DNA of 64,000 bases from Batillaria attramentaria (taxonomy: Eukaryota; Mollusca; Gastropoda; Batillariidae): contig JACVVK020000149.1 in the NCBI GenBank assembly GCA_018292915.2, positions 1,145,001 through 1,209,000 on the forward strand. The letters are read 5' to 3'. The position numbers and the translations under genes are program-made. Below are positions 21,510-32,226 of this stretch, piece by piece; within the stretch, counting starts at the first letter, position 1, and every line of letters begins with the position of its first letter. The notes under the pieces were generated by a model, which did no database searches, had not been told where the DNA came from, and saw only the letters and a list, made by a program, of their open reading frames with translations.

Positions 21510-21831
21510 TTTCACCTCAGTGAGCCTCCATTCTCAACAAATACTAGTATTCGTGAAACAGTTTCGAAACTGAGACCCTAAAATAACGGAGGTAACAGAT
21601 GGCAGAAGGTGTCAGTTTCTAGACCATGTCAGTTTCGCTAGTAGAGGTGGGCTGGCTGTCTGTAACAGATGGTGATATTCTTAGCCACGTCACAGTGTGG
21701 GCGTAAGACCGATACAATAGCACATAGTCATGTCAGTAAGTGATGACGCTGTTGACTGACGACTGCGGTACGTTTCGGCCATTGGCCTGGCCCGGGTCAT
21801 GTTACGGGGCAAAAGGGCACAAGGGCGCGCG

Positions 21832-21835
<4 letters not shown>

Positions 21836-21895
<60 letters not shown>

Positions 21896-21927
21896 GACTG
21901 AGGGAGACGGGTGACTCTCTACGGGTG

Positions 21928-21963
<36 letters not shown>
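21836..21963. repeat. (CA)n and (GA)n microsatellites
   Basis: (CA)n at about 21836-21890 and (GA)n at about 21932-21963. Confidence 0.97.
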
Positions 21964-21968
<5 letters not shown>

Positions 21969-23035
21969 AACAAGTACACATGCACCAAAAAGCAAACTTT
22001 AAAAAACGGAAACGGTGAAGGTCATAAAGCTGTCGGCCATGGCTTATTTCAAGGGAGTGAACTACTGATCTCCGATGCGTTCAGTGGCTGGCATACTTCG
22101 CTCTGAACTCCATCGTTTTAAGTACCGGTTTGCTCCCAGACCTGCGCAATTGGCGAGGGGGGCGGGAAAAGGTTTTGGGGAAAGCACGCATCTCTTAGAT
22201 CTAAACAGCGCTCTCGGCTTTACTTACTTCCCCTACTTCCAAATTGACCTGACTGAGTGCATGTTTTCGGCTTTTAGCGACAACTTTGTTCCTACTCTCC
22301 CAATGTCTGTCTGTCTGTCTGTCTCTCTCTCTGTCTCTAATTATCTGCAGAGTCGATTTTATGATCAATTCTTAAGTCTTGCAATGTCTTGTGGGTCGCA
22401 TATTTGTATGTCACATTTTTCTTGTGAAGTCGTGTAGTTTCGGCAAAAGCAATTTCCCTTTTATGGATGAATGAAGTATTTTCAATTCATCTATTTCTGC
22501 GTATTTGTTTCATACTCCGCTTTGAGGTTGCCTTCCATGCTTCTCCATAAAACTGACACAGTCATATTCTTCTTCTTCTTCGTCATCTTCTCCTTTTTCC
22601 TTATTTGTTGCTTGTTTACAAGTCTTATCATTCACAACTGCGCACTCATATGCCCCATCCAAACAGCAAAACAAAAACGTGCTAACGTCATTCTGTGAAG
22701 GTGTCCGGGGGAAGCGGCTAATGACCGCGTTATTGCGTTACTGTTCTCACAATTACTGGATCAAGCGGAACATGACTAGCCGAAACTGGCTGTGAAAGCA
22801 TTAATATTCCATGCACGCAACTGTGGGACCACGGTGTCGCCAGCTGGCTTCGTGTCCTTGTTAACTTTGCCAGTCCTGTGAGTCCTGGTTGTAGGTTTTC
22901 GGGTTGGGTTTCAAAGACGAGAGGGTTCAGAAAGCTTCTTTTCTTTAGTGTAAGTGCTACGTGCAGCTTGAATTTTCTTTGGATGTGTTCCTTTGATTTA
23001 AAAGGAAGGAGGACGTACGAGATGTTACGGCAAAA
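21964..23035. other. No gene recognised
   Basis: Contains a short (TGTC)n near 22305-22325 and T-rich stretches at 22560-22620. Open frames up to 120 codons on the plus strand have no recognisable motif. Confidence 0.4.
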
Positions 23036-23380
23036 TGCACCTCCCCCCTCTCTCCCGCCGCCCTCCCCCCTACCCCCCGAAAAGAAGAAAATAAAAGAAG
23101 AAAAAAAAAGAAAAAAAGGAGAAAAAAATTAAAAGGGGAAAAAAGAAAGAAAGAAGAAGAAAAAAAAAAAAGAATGAAAGAAGAAGCATACAAAGAAACA
23201 AACCCACACATCCAAACAGCAACAGCAACAACAAACAAAACGTAAAAAAAAGGACAAAAATAACAATGACAACCTAAAAAAACAACGACAAAAACAACAA
23301 CAACAACAACAAAAGCAAAAAAATACAAAGAAACACAACAACAACATCAACAACAGAAAACCCAAACAAACTGGCAACAT
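23036..23380. repeat. Purine-rich / A-C-rich low-complexity block
   Basis: C-rich then AAG-rich then CAA-rich sequence, with few T on the plus strand. Minus-strand Phe/Val/Cys-rich open frames are artefacts. Confidence 0.9.
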
Positions 23381-23389
23381 AAAAGCTGA

Positions 23390-23622
23390 TGAATCTTTAT
23401 TTTTTTATGATCAGTCTGGACAGAAATGTACGTCAATTCACAAACGTGCCGTTGCTACTCACTACAATATCTAACTACTGATGATGATGGTGATGGTGAT
23501 GATGATGATGATGATGATGACGACAACTTTATTTTTCAATGGTTAAAGTTGCGACAGAGCGGAGAGATTCTTCTGCACACTACTAGAACACACCTAACCA
23601 AGAAAACTAAAACATTGAGATT

Positions 23623-23681
<59 letters not shown>

Positions 23682-23845
23682 TGCTGATGATGATGAAACT
23701 TTATTTCCCAACGGTTAAAATTTTGACAGAGAAGAACGTCAATTTACGAACTTGCCGTTGCTGCACACTACTAAAACACATCTAGCAAAGAAAATTAAAA
23801 CACTGAGATCAACTATTTACAGGTGACTCTCTCTCTCTCTCTCTT
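23390..23845 (-). mobile_element. CR1-like LINE 3' tails, family Y, three clustered copies
   Basis: Blocks at 23390-23480, 23500-23640 and 23680-23830 each contain an aaacttta/aatcttta start followed by the family Y UTR sequence. The last matches 13790-13930 closely through tagcaaagaaaattaaaaca. They are separated by (GAT)n and (GA)n repeats. Confidence 0.75.
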
Positions 23846-23903
23846 AAACACACTCATCCGCACACACATGTAAGCAAGAGAGAGAGAGAGAGAGAGAGAG
23901 AGA
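23628..23903. repeat. (GA)n and (CT)n microsatellites
   Basis: (GA)n at about 23628-23678, (CT)n at about 23827-23844 and (GA)n at about 23877-23903, around the family Y copies. Confidence 0.95.
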
Positions 23904-24099
23904 ACAAAGTTCGAAAAGGTAAGGCAGGACACGGGTTGAAAATGTAGGGAAACCTGAATGTTCGGGTCGAGGAAGTAGGGAAAAGTCATTTCTGGTTTGG
24001 CTTTGCCCCAGCACTTTGATGAGAGGACGAGAACAGCAACCGACACTACATGTGTACCCAGGCAATTTAGCTTTAGGTAGCGACGAGGAGCTTTCTCAT

Positions 24100-24280
24100 A
24101 ATGAACCGGGGGAGCGAGCGGATGACTGCATGAGCAGGAAAAGTGTTGAACTGTCAAAGCTCGGGTCGTGAGTTCGAATCCCGCCGTGAGCCCAAACTTG
24201 CTTTCACCTCTTTGCCCCACCATTGATATCACTAGAATTTTGGTGGAAAAGGACACTAAACCCAAATAGACCAACAAACC
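24100..24280 (+). mobile_element. SINE-A, old diverged copy
   Basis: The tcgggtcgtgagttcgaatc B-box region at 24160-24180 and a ggtggaaaaggacactaaac block at 24240-24261 identify it. The head and body are heavily substituted and the C-rich tail is lost. Confidence 0.8.
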
Positions 24281-24329
24281 GTCTAATAATATACAGTGAC
24301 TAGAGAAATCCCACCTTTTTGGGGGGGGG

Positions 24330-24520
24330 GGGGGGCATCTCTTCGCCTGCTCCAGTGGTGTTCCTCCCGGGTCACAGGTAGAATCCACGGACGGCTCGGA
24401 AGCTATGACAATTATTATTATTTTTTTTTATATATTATGCATGATGATGATAATGAGGATGATGGTATGCTGATGATCTGGCGGTCCATGTGGTTTGAGA
24501 CGGGGCGGGGGATGAGGAGG
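24330..24520 (-). mobile_element. SINE-C body fragment
   Basis: Matches 26670-26830 (ctccagtggtgttcctccc and catgatgatg blocks) on the same strand. This is the 3' part of the longer SINE-C described at 26636-27138. A (GT)n follows directly. Confidence 0.75.
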
Positions 24521-24535
24521 GAAGGGGCTGGGGGA

Positions 24536-24539
<4 letters not shown>

Positions 24540-24623
<84 letters not shown>

Positions 24624-24632
24624 CGTGTGTGC

Positions 24633-24693
<61 letters not shown>

Positions 24694-24700
24694 CGCGCGC
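24540..24700. repeat. (GT)n-(GA)n-(GT)n compound microsatellite
   Basis: (GT)n 24540-24577, (GA)n 24578-24620, GTGC-type units, then (GT)n to about 24690 and a short (GC)n. Confidence 0.97.
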
Positions 24701-24719
24701 GCTTGCTTCTGCAACAGGC

Positions 24720-25425
24720 CATCGGAACTGGGGGAACAATACAGACGAGCGAACGATTCGCTGACACAGCACTTCTCTAACCGGGATAGGAAAAACCCTA
24801 CGACTTTTTTTCCCCCTCACAAGTCAGACGGCCTCCTAAAGTGCGCTCATCCATTTTCTTATCCCCTAAGGTCCCATCACGTTCCCTTAAACAAAAGTGA
24901 AACAGCATCCCAAAGGGGGCGTCGTATTGTCTGAAAACTGCCCCGCCGAGTCAGACAGAACCACGAGCGGTCAAAGCGATTATGCATAGCGAGTAGCCAA
25001 TAAAAATGGTTATGATGCTCGGGCCCTCGGGAACGGAACACTTTGAGAGCAAAAGGAGGACGCGCGTGGAAATTGGTAAATTGCGATATTATGCGTCGCC
25101 GGGTCGGCCACAACTTGGGTCTTGTCCATATACAGGGATTTCCTTTCTCCGAGGGAGAGCTATGCGTTACGTGTATGGGGTCACACTACGGCCGGCTGGG
25201 AGGGAGATGCTTCATTTGAATAAATTCTTCACTGAGCCGTCTAGCACTGAATCCACACGTCGCAAAACTGCTGAGAAAGCGAAAAACTTTGCTGTGTGCG
25301 GAATTTTTGTGTATGTTGAAGCCATTTGTTTTCCATCTGAGTGAGATAATACAGATATACACAACATGCTCATGATCATGTTCTTAAAGGCCCTATCATA
25401 AATCTTTCGGAGCACATTTTGTGGT
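24720..25425. other. No gene recognised
   Basis: Apparently unique sequence. The longest frame (25006-25344) has no motif that I recognise and no clear splice context. Confidence 0.35.
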
Positions 25426-25432
25426 ATCTAGT

Positions 25433-25516
25433 GCAGGCGCGTAGGAAGATGCTGAGAGGAAGGGGGGCCCACTAAGTCGGGTGAGCCGCGCCATACGGCC
25501 GGGGTGAAGAAGGGTG

Positions 25517-25555
<39 letters not shown>

Positions 25556-25723
25556 GACTGCCAAGGATTGTGTCCTGCGACAGCAGAGCAGGGGGGCCCC
25601 ACCACTGGTGGGCCCCCTCTCCTCTTATCAAAAGCAAGGGGGGCCCAAAGATATTCGGGCCCCCCTTCCAAAAATCAAACGGGGGCCTGGGCCCCCAGGG
25701 CCCCCGTGGTTCCTACGCCCCTG
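25433..25723. mobile_element. hAT-like MITE with G/C-block interior
   Basis: The left end caggcgcgtaggaa and right end ttcctacgcccctg are near-perfect inverted repeats. The sequence tagtg flanks both ends, part of a possible 5-8 bp target-site duplication. The interior alternates ggggggccc and gggccccc blocks, including a palindromic gggccccaccactggtgggc core near 25592-25615, with an internal (GT)n at 25520-25553. I recall CAGGGGCGTAG-type ends in hAT MITEs of marine invertebrates. Confidence 0.7.
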
Positions 25724-26077
25724 TAGTGCATTGCTCTATGCCAGACGCGTGCAAGTGACAGCGTAACGTAGGCTGATGATTTTTCTTTTCGTTGTTGTGA
25801 GTGCACATAGAACCTCTCTCTCTCTCTCTCTCTCTTCTGTAGTTTTAATCTATCATAATCACTTACCAGTCTAGTCTGCCATTTCCGTGCTGTCAATATG
25901 TACTTTTTCCCACTGAGCATTAACATAAGCGGTGCCGCTTGTTTATGCTCACTATCTGTTTACTTGAACTACTTGTCAGTATTGCCGCAATAAACCTGTT
26001 TAAACCAAACGTAAGCGAAAAAAAACATAGCGTCTGCCATGTCGCCCGTGCAGGTGTAACACGCTGGATGAACCCCC

Positions 26078-26350
26078 AAGCGTGAAGTACCCCGGCTGTA
26101 TACAGCTTGAGGCTGGAAGTGCCCCGGGTCAATGCATCTTGACATTGGAAGTGCCCTGGGTCAATGCAGCATTAAGCTAGAAGTGTCCCGGGCATAAGCA
26201 GCTTGAGGCTGGAACTGCGCCGGGTCAATGCAACTTAAGGCTAGACGTGCCCCGGGTCTAAGCAGCTTGACACTGGAAGTGCCTCGGGCCAGTGGAGGCT
26301 AGAAGTCCCCCGGGTCAATGCAGCTTGAGGCTAGAAGTGCCTTGGAGTCA
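26078..26350. repeat. 32-bp minisatellite, about eight units
   Basis: Degenerate units of 30-34 bp built around gaagtgccccgggtcaatgc, with cagctt and gaggctgg joints. Copies begin near 26109, 26141, 26174, 26205, 26237, 26269, 26296 and 26327. Confidence 0.9.
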
Positions 26351-26527
26351 AACAAGCCGGGGAGTACATCTGGCTGATTACACCGGCACGGCTGGTCAGA
26401 GCAGACTCGGGCTGGAAAACATTCTTCCATTTGTTTCTAACATAGAAACCAACACAGCTCCTATAACACATTTGCTACCGCGCGCGAGAATCCCACGTTT
26501 TTCACCGTTGTTCGGTTTGGGCCCTAT

Positions 26528-26635
26528 ATGCGAAAATCAGGCAAGATGAACGGTTCCTTGACGGCTCTTGCTGCAGCAAACACGAGTATAATCGAACTGC
26601 AACACGCCTACTACGGGAAATTCAAATCCATGTGG
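26528..26635 (-). repeat. Dispersed repeat shared with 62080-62195
   Basis: Both loci contain ggcaagat.aa...tttgacgg, gcagcaaacacgagtataat and aaatccatg..ga followed by a T-run. The pair may be the 5' flank of SINE-C or a separate repeat, since in both cases a T-run and gctggctcc-like sequence follow. Confidence 0.75.
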
Positions 26636-27138
26636 ATTTTTTTTTTTTTTTTTTTTTTGTGTGTGCTGCCACAACTCTTTGCCGGCTCCAGTGGTGTTCC
26701 TCCCTGGTATGGGTGGAATCCACGGAGGGCTTGGAAGTTGGGGCAATTTTTATCATGCATGATGATGGAGATGAGGATGATGGTAAGATGGAGGTCCGTG
26801 TGGTTTGGGACTGCGGGACAGGGCCGCATTCCACGCTTCCTGTCATAAATATCCCGGCATCAACCAGGCACGGGAACTACGGCACCTGCGGTGCCGGCCG
26901 TGTAATCATCCACATCATAAAACGTGTCATACCAAGGGAAGCACCCCCAAAGTCGCACCCGTGAAGTGGGTGAAGCTCGGCTGTGTGGTAACAGCCTCCC
27001 CATTGGGCCCATAGCACACCCGCTCTGGGTAGGAGCCGACCTAGGTAGGAAAACTCCCGCTTGCCTCGGCTGGGACTCGAACCCGGGTCTCCCGGTCCAT
27101 AGTCCGAAGTGCGAACCACTACACTACGGGGGCCGGTT
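26636..27138 (-). mobile_element. SINE-C: long tRNA-headed SINE with poly(A) tail
   Basis: On the minus strand a tRNA-like head begins near 27138 with gtagtgtagtggttcgcac (A-box region). A B-box, gggttcgagtccc, follows near 27072-27084. A body of about 350 bp comes next, and the element ends in about 20 A residues, seen as the T-run at 26638-26658. The length and the poly(A) tail separate it from SINE-A and SINE-B. A second body fragment is at 24330-24520. Confidence 0.8.
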
Positions 27139-27278
27139 GTGTGGACATACATTGATTATGAATAATTTTTGAGACCATAGGTACACAACCCCAAACTTAC
27201 TTGGTACGTATTAAGTTAACACTTTACGATTTGCTTGTGACGCTAGAGGCTAAACCCACCAGTCATACGGTTAGACAC

Positions 27279-27585
27279 TTCTTCTTCTTCTGCGTTCCCT
27301 GTTCTGGACTCCGCCTCAGATGATTAGGTTTGTGGTCTTTATATATGCAGTGGTCTTCAAGAGGTCTGTTTTGCTGCCCCAGAGTTTCTCTGCCAGTGTG
27401 GCTCCGTTCGGCCAGTGTTGTGTCCTTGCTTCTTTGAAGAGGGGGCAGGACTGCAGAATGTGTTCTGGGGTTTGAGGGGCTGTTCCGCACGGACAGTCTG
27501 GTGAGTGTGACAGCCCAAGGCGGCACAGGTGGGCACGCAGTCTGCAGTGTCCGGTTCGTAGTCTGAAGATGGTGGTCTGTTCATG
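27279..27585 (-). pseudogene. LINE ORF2 C-terminal fragment with target-site duplication
   Basis: The minus-strand frame, ending at a stop near 27316, contains TTIFRLRTGHCRLRAHLCRL, then CPCGTAPQTPEHILQSCPLF and KLWGS. This is the Cys/His C-terminal region that follows the RNase H part of many non-LTR retrotransposon polyproteins. The element ends in a short UTR and a (GAA)n tail at 27279-27292. The 10-bp repeat ggttagacac at 27269-27278 and 27586-27595 flanks it exactly. It is heavily 5' truncated but the remaining frame is undamaged, so the insertion is probably young. Confidence 0.92.
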
Positions 27586-27940
27586 GGTTAGACACACCGA
27601 CGATGAAACTGAAATTACTGCTGAAGTGACAGGAGTAATCCTTTTGAATAATAAACTTTACTAAAGTCAACGTGACTAATAAAATAACTAATACAACGAG
27701 GAATTCATTAATTCTTTTTATGTTTGATGATCTGACCCCAGGCACTTCGTGGGCAATTTGGGTTACAGGTAAAAATGCCTGAGACATTAATGTTACATGT
27801 TAAAGGAGAAACTTGTCTTCGGATCAAATTAAAAGCATTAGAGTATTCTACTACAGGCAAATAGAATACTCAGCTCTCATTGTTACGCCAGCTTAGACAG
27901 CTCAAACAAACAGACAGAAATTGTATGAAATGGCTTTACG

Positions 27941-28109
27941 GGTGGGTGGGTGTTTGGGGGTTTAACGTCCTTTTCCGCCACATAGGGTGATATCAAAGAC
28001 GGGACAACGATGAAAAAGCCAGCACAAGTATTTGGCCCCAGCCGGGATCGAACTCACGACCCGAGCATTAGAAGTCCAACGCTGTACCATTCGACCACCC
28101 CGGCTCCCC
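27941..28109 (-). mobile_element. SINE-A with 14-bp target-site duplication
   Basis: A full-length minus-strand copy. The repeat gaaatggctttacg at 27927-27940 and 28110-28123 is exact. Confidence 0.96.
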
Positions 28110-28162
28110 GAAATGGCTTTACGTTTACTAAAAATTAACCGATGTGGGAAAGGTCGTTGAAC

Positions 28163-28169
<7 letters not shown>

Positions 28170-28210
<41 letters not shown>

Positions 28211-28235
28211 CCCCCCCACACACACACACACACCT
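28170..28235. repeat. (CT)n and short (CA)n
   Basis: (CT)n at 28168-28208, then a C-run and (CA)n to about 28233. Confidence 0.95.
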
Positions 28236-29281
28236 TTCTGATGTCCTACATCACGACATACCACGGGGACATTTATGCAAGGTCACGTGACCCGCGTACT
28301 TTTCCGCTTCCACTTCTCGCCATCCACGGGGAGTGCACTCTGGTTAAAAAAAAGCAACTACGCAGTTCATTCGCCCGTTGTATCTGGGGGATACAGTAGT
28401 GCATTTTGTGTAACGTAAAGTTGTCTCCCTTTGTGAACCCCATGACCTCGGCGCCAGGTTTAGCTCCCCTTGACAATCTTTTACTGCGATTAAAAGGCGA
28501 AAATGGAGCCATCATTTGCGAACGAAGCTTCCCTTTTGATGTGAGAAGTGACACAACGTGTCACCCTCCAAATGGCCTTAGAGGCCCTTAAAGCTTCAAA
28601 CAAGAATCGTTTCTGATCCAGTTTTATGCGCATACTTTCGTCTGAGTCACAAAGCAACGGACAGCGAAAGGGAAGAGCGGGAGAAGGTAAAAAAAAAAAA
28701 AAAAAAATGGTGCAGACGGCCAGCGGAAAAACTTGAAGGACACGATGTGTCTGTTCTGATGCAACAATTTTTTTTTTCTTTTTTGGTGGTGGTGTTGGTG
28801 GTGATGGGGGAGGGGGGGGGAGAACTGGAAGTTGGGGAAGGAAGGGGGGGCATCGGTTGCTTGTACTCTGTGACTCTAGCCTTTAGCTTAAAACATCAAA
28901 TACAAAAGTCTTGCACGTAACAACTTCAACATGGGGGGGGGGGGGGGAGTGTGTGTCAAGTGCGTGAAGTTTGTAGACCAAAACCAGAGACATAGATAGA
29001 TGCATGTCTCTGACCAAAACCAGTCAGATGTGGCAACTAATAACGCCAGAGGTCAACTGTATTTTGGACACGGCGTAACCTTGCCCTCAAAAGCATGTGT
29101 CCAGGTGTCTTGTTCTGTTTATCGGAATTTGACGAGTGACATCCCTGCCGAAAAGGGAACGAGTCTCCATCGACCACCTTCTGTCTTGAATGTTTGTGAA
29201 GGTTTTCACAGGACATACCGATGTCATACAACGCATGTCTACGCCTCACATGAACTTTCAACGTTTCTAACAAAACCCCTC
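28236..29281. other. No gene recognised
   Basis: Apparently unique, with an A-run at 28689-28707, T/G-rich sequence at 28768-28860 and a G-run at 28933-28948. Open frames at 28406-28591 and 29000-29290 show no motif that I know. Confidence 0.35.
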
Positions 29282-29520
29282 CACCATGACCACAATTCAA
29301 TTCAATTCTATTCAATTCTATTCAATTCAATTCAATTCAATTCAATAATTCTTTATTGTCCTCAAGAGGAGGCAATTCGGTTGCGGCGTAAAAACAGACA
29401 ACCACATACACAATATAACATGTCCCAATAGTTAAATATGTAATATCACAACAATAGCACGCACACACACACACACGCACGCCCACACACACACGCACAC
29501 GCACACACGCACACATCCCC
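29282..29520 (-). mobile_element. LINE 3' tail with (AATTG)n
   Basis: On the minus strand, a ttgaggacaataaag signal-like segment (plus 29349-29367) runs into (AATTG)n, seen as (CAATT)n at 29296-29345. This is a CR1-like 3' terminus; the same tail type occurs at 53596-53660. CA-rich sequence at about 29458-29515 lies inside the UTR part. Confidence 0.65.
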
Positions 29521-29829
29521 TTTTCCCTTCAGCATCCCTGGTGCGTCCCTTGTCACGAGCCGCTTACAGTCGCACATTTCTTAATCTCGTGCGTGGATCT
29601 TGCCGAGATTCGCGTCAAACATTACTGTGCAGATTCTTTGAAGGCGTTGTTCCGTGATGTTCCCCCTGACAGCATCTTTAGCTTCTTGAAAGAGTCAAGT
29701 CTGTTCTATAAAATTTAGACACCTCAAGTAATACGGACTATCCTCGACCTCTGTATGTTTATGTACAAAGAAGTGGAACGTGTTTATTATTTAAACGGAA
29801 AAAAAAAATATATACACCTTGTTTCAGTG

Positions 29830-29927
29830 TCTCTCTTTTCATTTTTGTCTGGCGAAGAAAGACCTTGATTAGCCGCGGTTGTCTTTGTTGCTTGCGCGGC
29901 GTTAATCCCTAACTAACTAACTAACTG

Positions 29928-29990
<63 letters not shown>

Positions 29991-29992
29991 TA
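29830..29992 (+). mobile_element. LINE 3' end with (CTAA)n tail
   Basis: The segment tttgttgcttgcgcggcgtt at 29885-29904 leads into (CTAA)n at 29909-29990. A similar segment at 39336-39355 leads into (CTCA)n, so both look like 3' termini of one LINE group with tetranucleotide tails. Confidence 0.55.
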
Positions 29993-30015
29993 CTTCCCTT
30001 CAGCATATCCTTCCG

Positions 30016-30490
30016 AACCCCCCCCCCCCCCCCCCCCCACCCCAACCATCGCCACGACAACCCATCTGACACCGCCGCCCACATAAAATTACAAAAAATG
30101 CGACATTGCTGAATTTCAAAGAGTTTAGGTTCTTGCCCTGTTCATAAGAGTGCAGACGGCACCCATAAAAAGACGGCCCCGTCACTAGGAAAATGATTTA
30201 TTTACCCAGTGTAGGTTAACCGGCAGTGTGTGTGTCAGTGATGTGAATGAAGATCTTTCTCTGATGTAGGCTACATCAATCACTCTCCCGTTTAATAAAT
30301 CCTGAGGTAAGTACTGTTTCCATTTAGGGCATTGCCAGAGGCATCTCCCGCGGCATAAACCCCTCCCCCTCCCTCTCCCTACCACACTCCTTGCTCCTTC
30401 CTCCCCCCCCCCACCTTCCTCCAAGCCACATCCTCTCAGGTTGTGTTCACGGCAAGTAGGGTCGATGCACGACATGATCAGATGGCACAG
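30016..30490. other. C-run and unrecognised sequence
   Basis: A C-run of about 20 at 30018-30038 and C/T-rich sequence at 30360-30420. No supported gene. Confidence 0.45.
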
Positions 30491-30495
30491 AAACA

Positions 30496-30571
30496 TGAAT
30501 TAGCGAAGCCAAGCCAAAGAGATCATTGGGCTTGGTTCAAGACTAAAACCTTTCCACGGAATCAAATTTTA

Positions 30572-30620
<49 letters not shown>
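30496..30620. repeat. Segment duplicated at 31796-31914, ending in (CA)n
   Basis: Both segments begin gaattagcgaagccaagc, share scattered matches (cttgttc.., aaatttcac-like end) and run into (CA)n. They lie about 1.3 kb apart in direct orientation. Confidence 0.8.
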
Positions 30621-30622
<2 letters not shown>

Positions 30623-30630
30623 GGAGAGAG

Positions 30631-30792
30631 GGGGAGGGGTGCTTGGGAGTTTAACGTCCTTTTCCCACTACGTAAGGATGATATCAAAGACGGGGCAACA
30701 AGAAAAAGGCCAGCACAAATGCTTGGCCCCTGCCGGGATTCGAACTCCCGACCCAAGCAAATTGTAAGTCCAACGCTCTACCATTCGACTAT

Positions 30793-30794
<2 letters not shown>
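30631..30794 (-). mobile_element. SINE-A bounded on both sides by (CA)n
   Basis: A minus-strand copy with an intact B-box region (ggattcgaactcccg) sits between (CA)n at 30574-30620 and (CA)n at 30795-30845. This suggests insertion into a microsatellite, or growth of (CA)n from both ends. Confidence 0.92.
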
Positions 30795-30849
<55 letters not shown>

Positions 30850-31105
30850 GAGGCAAAATGTGGGCATTGTACCAAACTGCAAGTTACGTGGGAAAAATCA
30901 CCGGATATGCTAATTATCAGTTTTTATCAGTTTTAAAAAGATGGTTTTCAGACTGGCCCAGGATTCTGCGTGTCTTAATGGCTTATGGAGCTGATTAAAC
31001 TGGTGCGAAAAAAATCTTTGACCAATTCTTTTTTGTTCTTAATGTGATGAGTAAAAATATCATTGACCCGGCCGTCTCTTTGACCTGGCCATAAACCCAT
31101 AACGA

Positions 31106-31297
31106 CCAGGGCCCGTATGTAGAACTCGAGGTTAATTTAACCCACGGCTACGGGCCTAACCCAGACTAGGACAAAAGAAACCCGAAAACAAAATTAAATT
31201 TAAAAAAAAGGAAGCGAAGAAAGAAAGGCAAAAATCCTTCTATAACGGCATAGGCACCTTGCTGGAATGGACCCGCTTCCTGATTTAAAAAAAACCA

Positions 31298-31330
<33 letters not shown>

Positions 31331-31431
31331 AAAACGGAAAATTTAACCTAGAGCTAGTTTAGTTCGAGGTTAGACTCTAAACCGGGGCTAAACTCCCTTA
31401 CCCCGACTTTTACATGCGGGCCCTGGGCATT
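31106..31431. mobile_element. MITE with CAGGGCCCG ends, uninterrupted copy
   Basis: The left end cagggcccgtatgta and the right end acatgcgggccctg are inverted repeats. Matching tcgaggttag and taa.ccggg blocks lie subterminally. The interior is A-rich and non-coding, with a (CAA)n at 31300-31328. Copies at 16609-17352 and 42536-42815 define the family. Confidence 0.8.
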
Positions 31432-31795
31432 GTGCATGCGATCACAGCCGTCGCATGTGATCGAGCTGCATCCCTCGTTTCTGACCTGAGCTGGGTGAAG
31501 CCTACCTGGTGATAAAGAATGATCTATAGGCACGGGATGTGCAGCTAAATTGGGACCAGTCACTGGGCACGGTGTATGATGAATCCAAATGTCTAGCGGC
31601 TGCCGAGGTTAAAATGACTAGGGCGATGCGAGGTCATAGTTTGTGCCGTCCAGCACGTTAGACTCATCCCACCTGATTGCCTGAAGTGCACTGCTAGGTC
31701 TGCGTGCCATTTGAAGTCGCTTTGTGCATTAGCACGTCCTGTGTGTTGCTTCTTTGGTGTGTGGCTTCTCGTGAAGAGTGCAGTTTCACTGTATA

Positions 31796-31881
31796 TGAAT
31801 TAGCGAAGCCAAGCTAAAGACTCGAGATCAGTCACTGGGCCTTGTTCGCGATTTAGACCTTCCGGGAAACCAAATTTCACG

Positions 31882-31917
<36 letters not shown>

Positions 31918-31984
31918 ACTTAAACACACAAACGCGAGAAATCATTGACTCTCTCTCTCTCTATCTCTCTCTCACACACACACA

Positions 31985-32071
<87 letters not shown>

Positions 32072-32138
32072 ACTTAAACACACAAACGCGAGAAATCATT
32101 GACTCTCTCTCTCTCTATCTCTCTCTCACACACACACA

Positions 32139-32225
<87 letters not shown>
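31796..32225. repeat. (CA)n/(CT)n blocks within a 156-bp tandem duplication
   Basis: A unit containing gacttaaacacacaaacgcg, a (CT)n and a long (CA)n occurs at about 31912-32067 and again at 32068-32223. Total simple-sequence length is over 300 bp. Confidence 0.95.

Positions 32226-32226
<1 letters not shown>

Noticed and set aside
25006..25344. A 112-codon frame
   Set aside because: The residue mix is acceptable, but there is no motif, splice site pattern or neighbouring exon to back it.
29909..29990. Telomere-like repeat
   Set aside because: The unit is CTAA (TTAG), four bases, not TTAGGG or TTAGG, and it follows a LINE-like 3' end.
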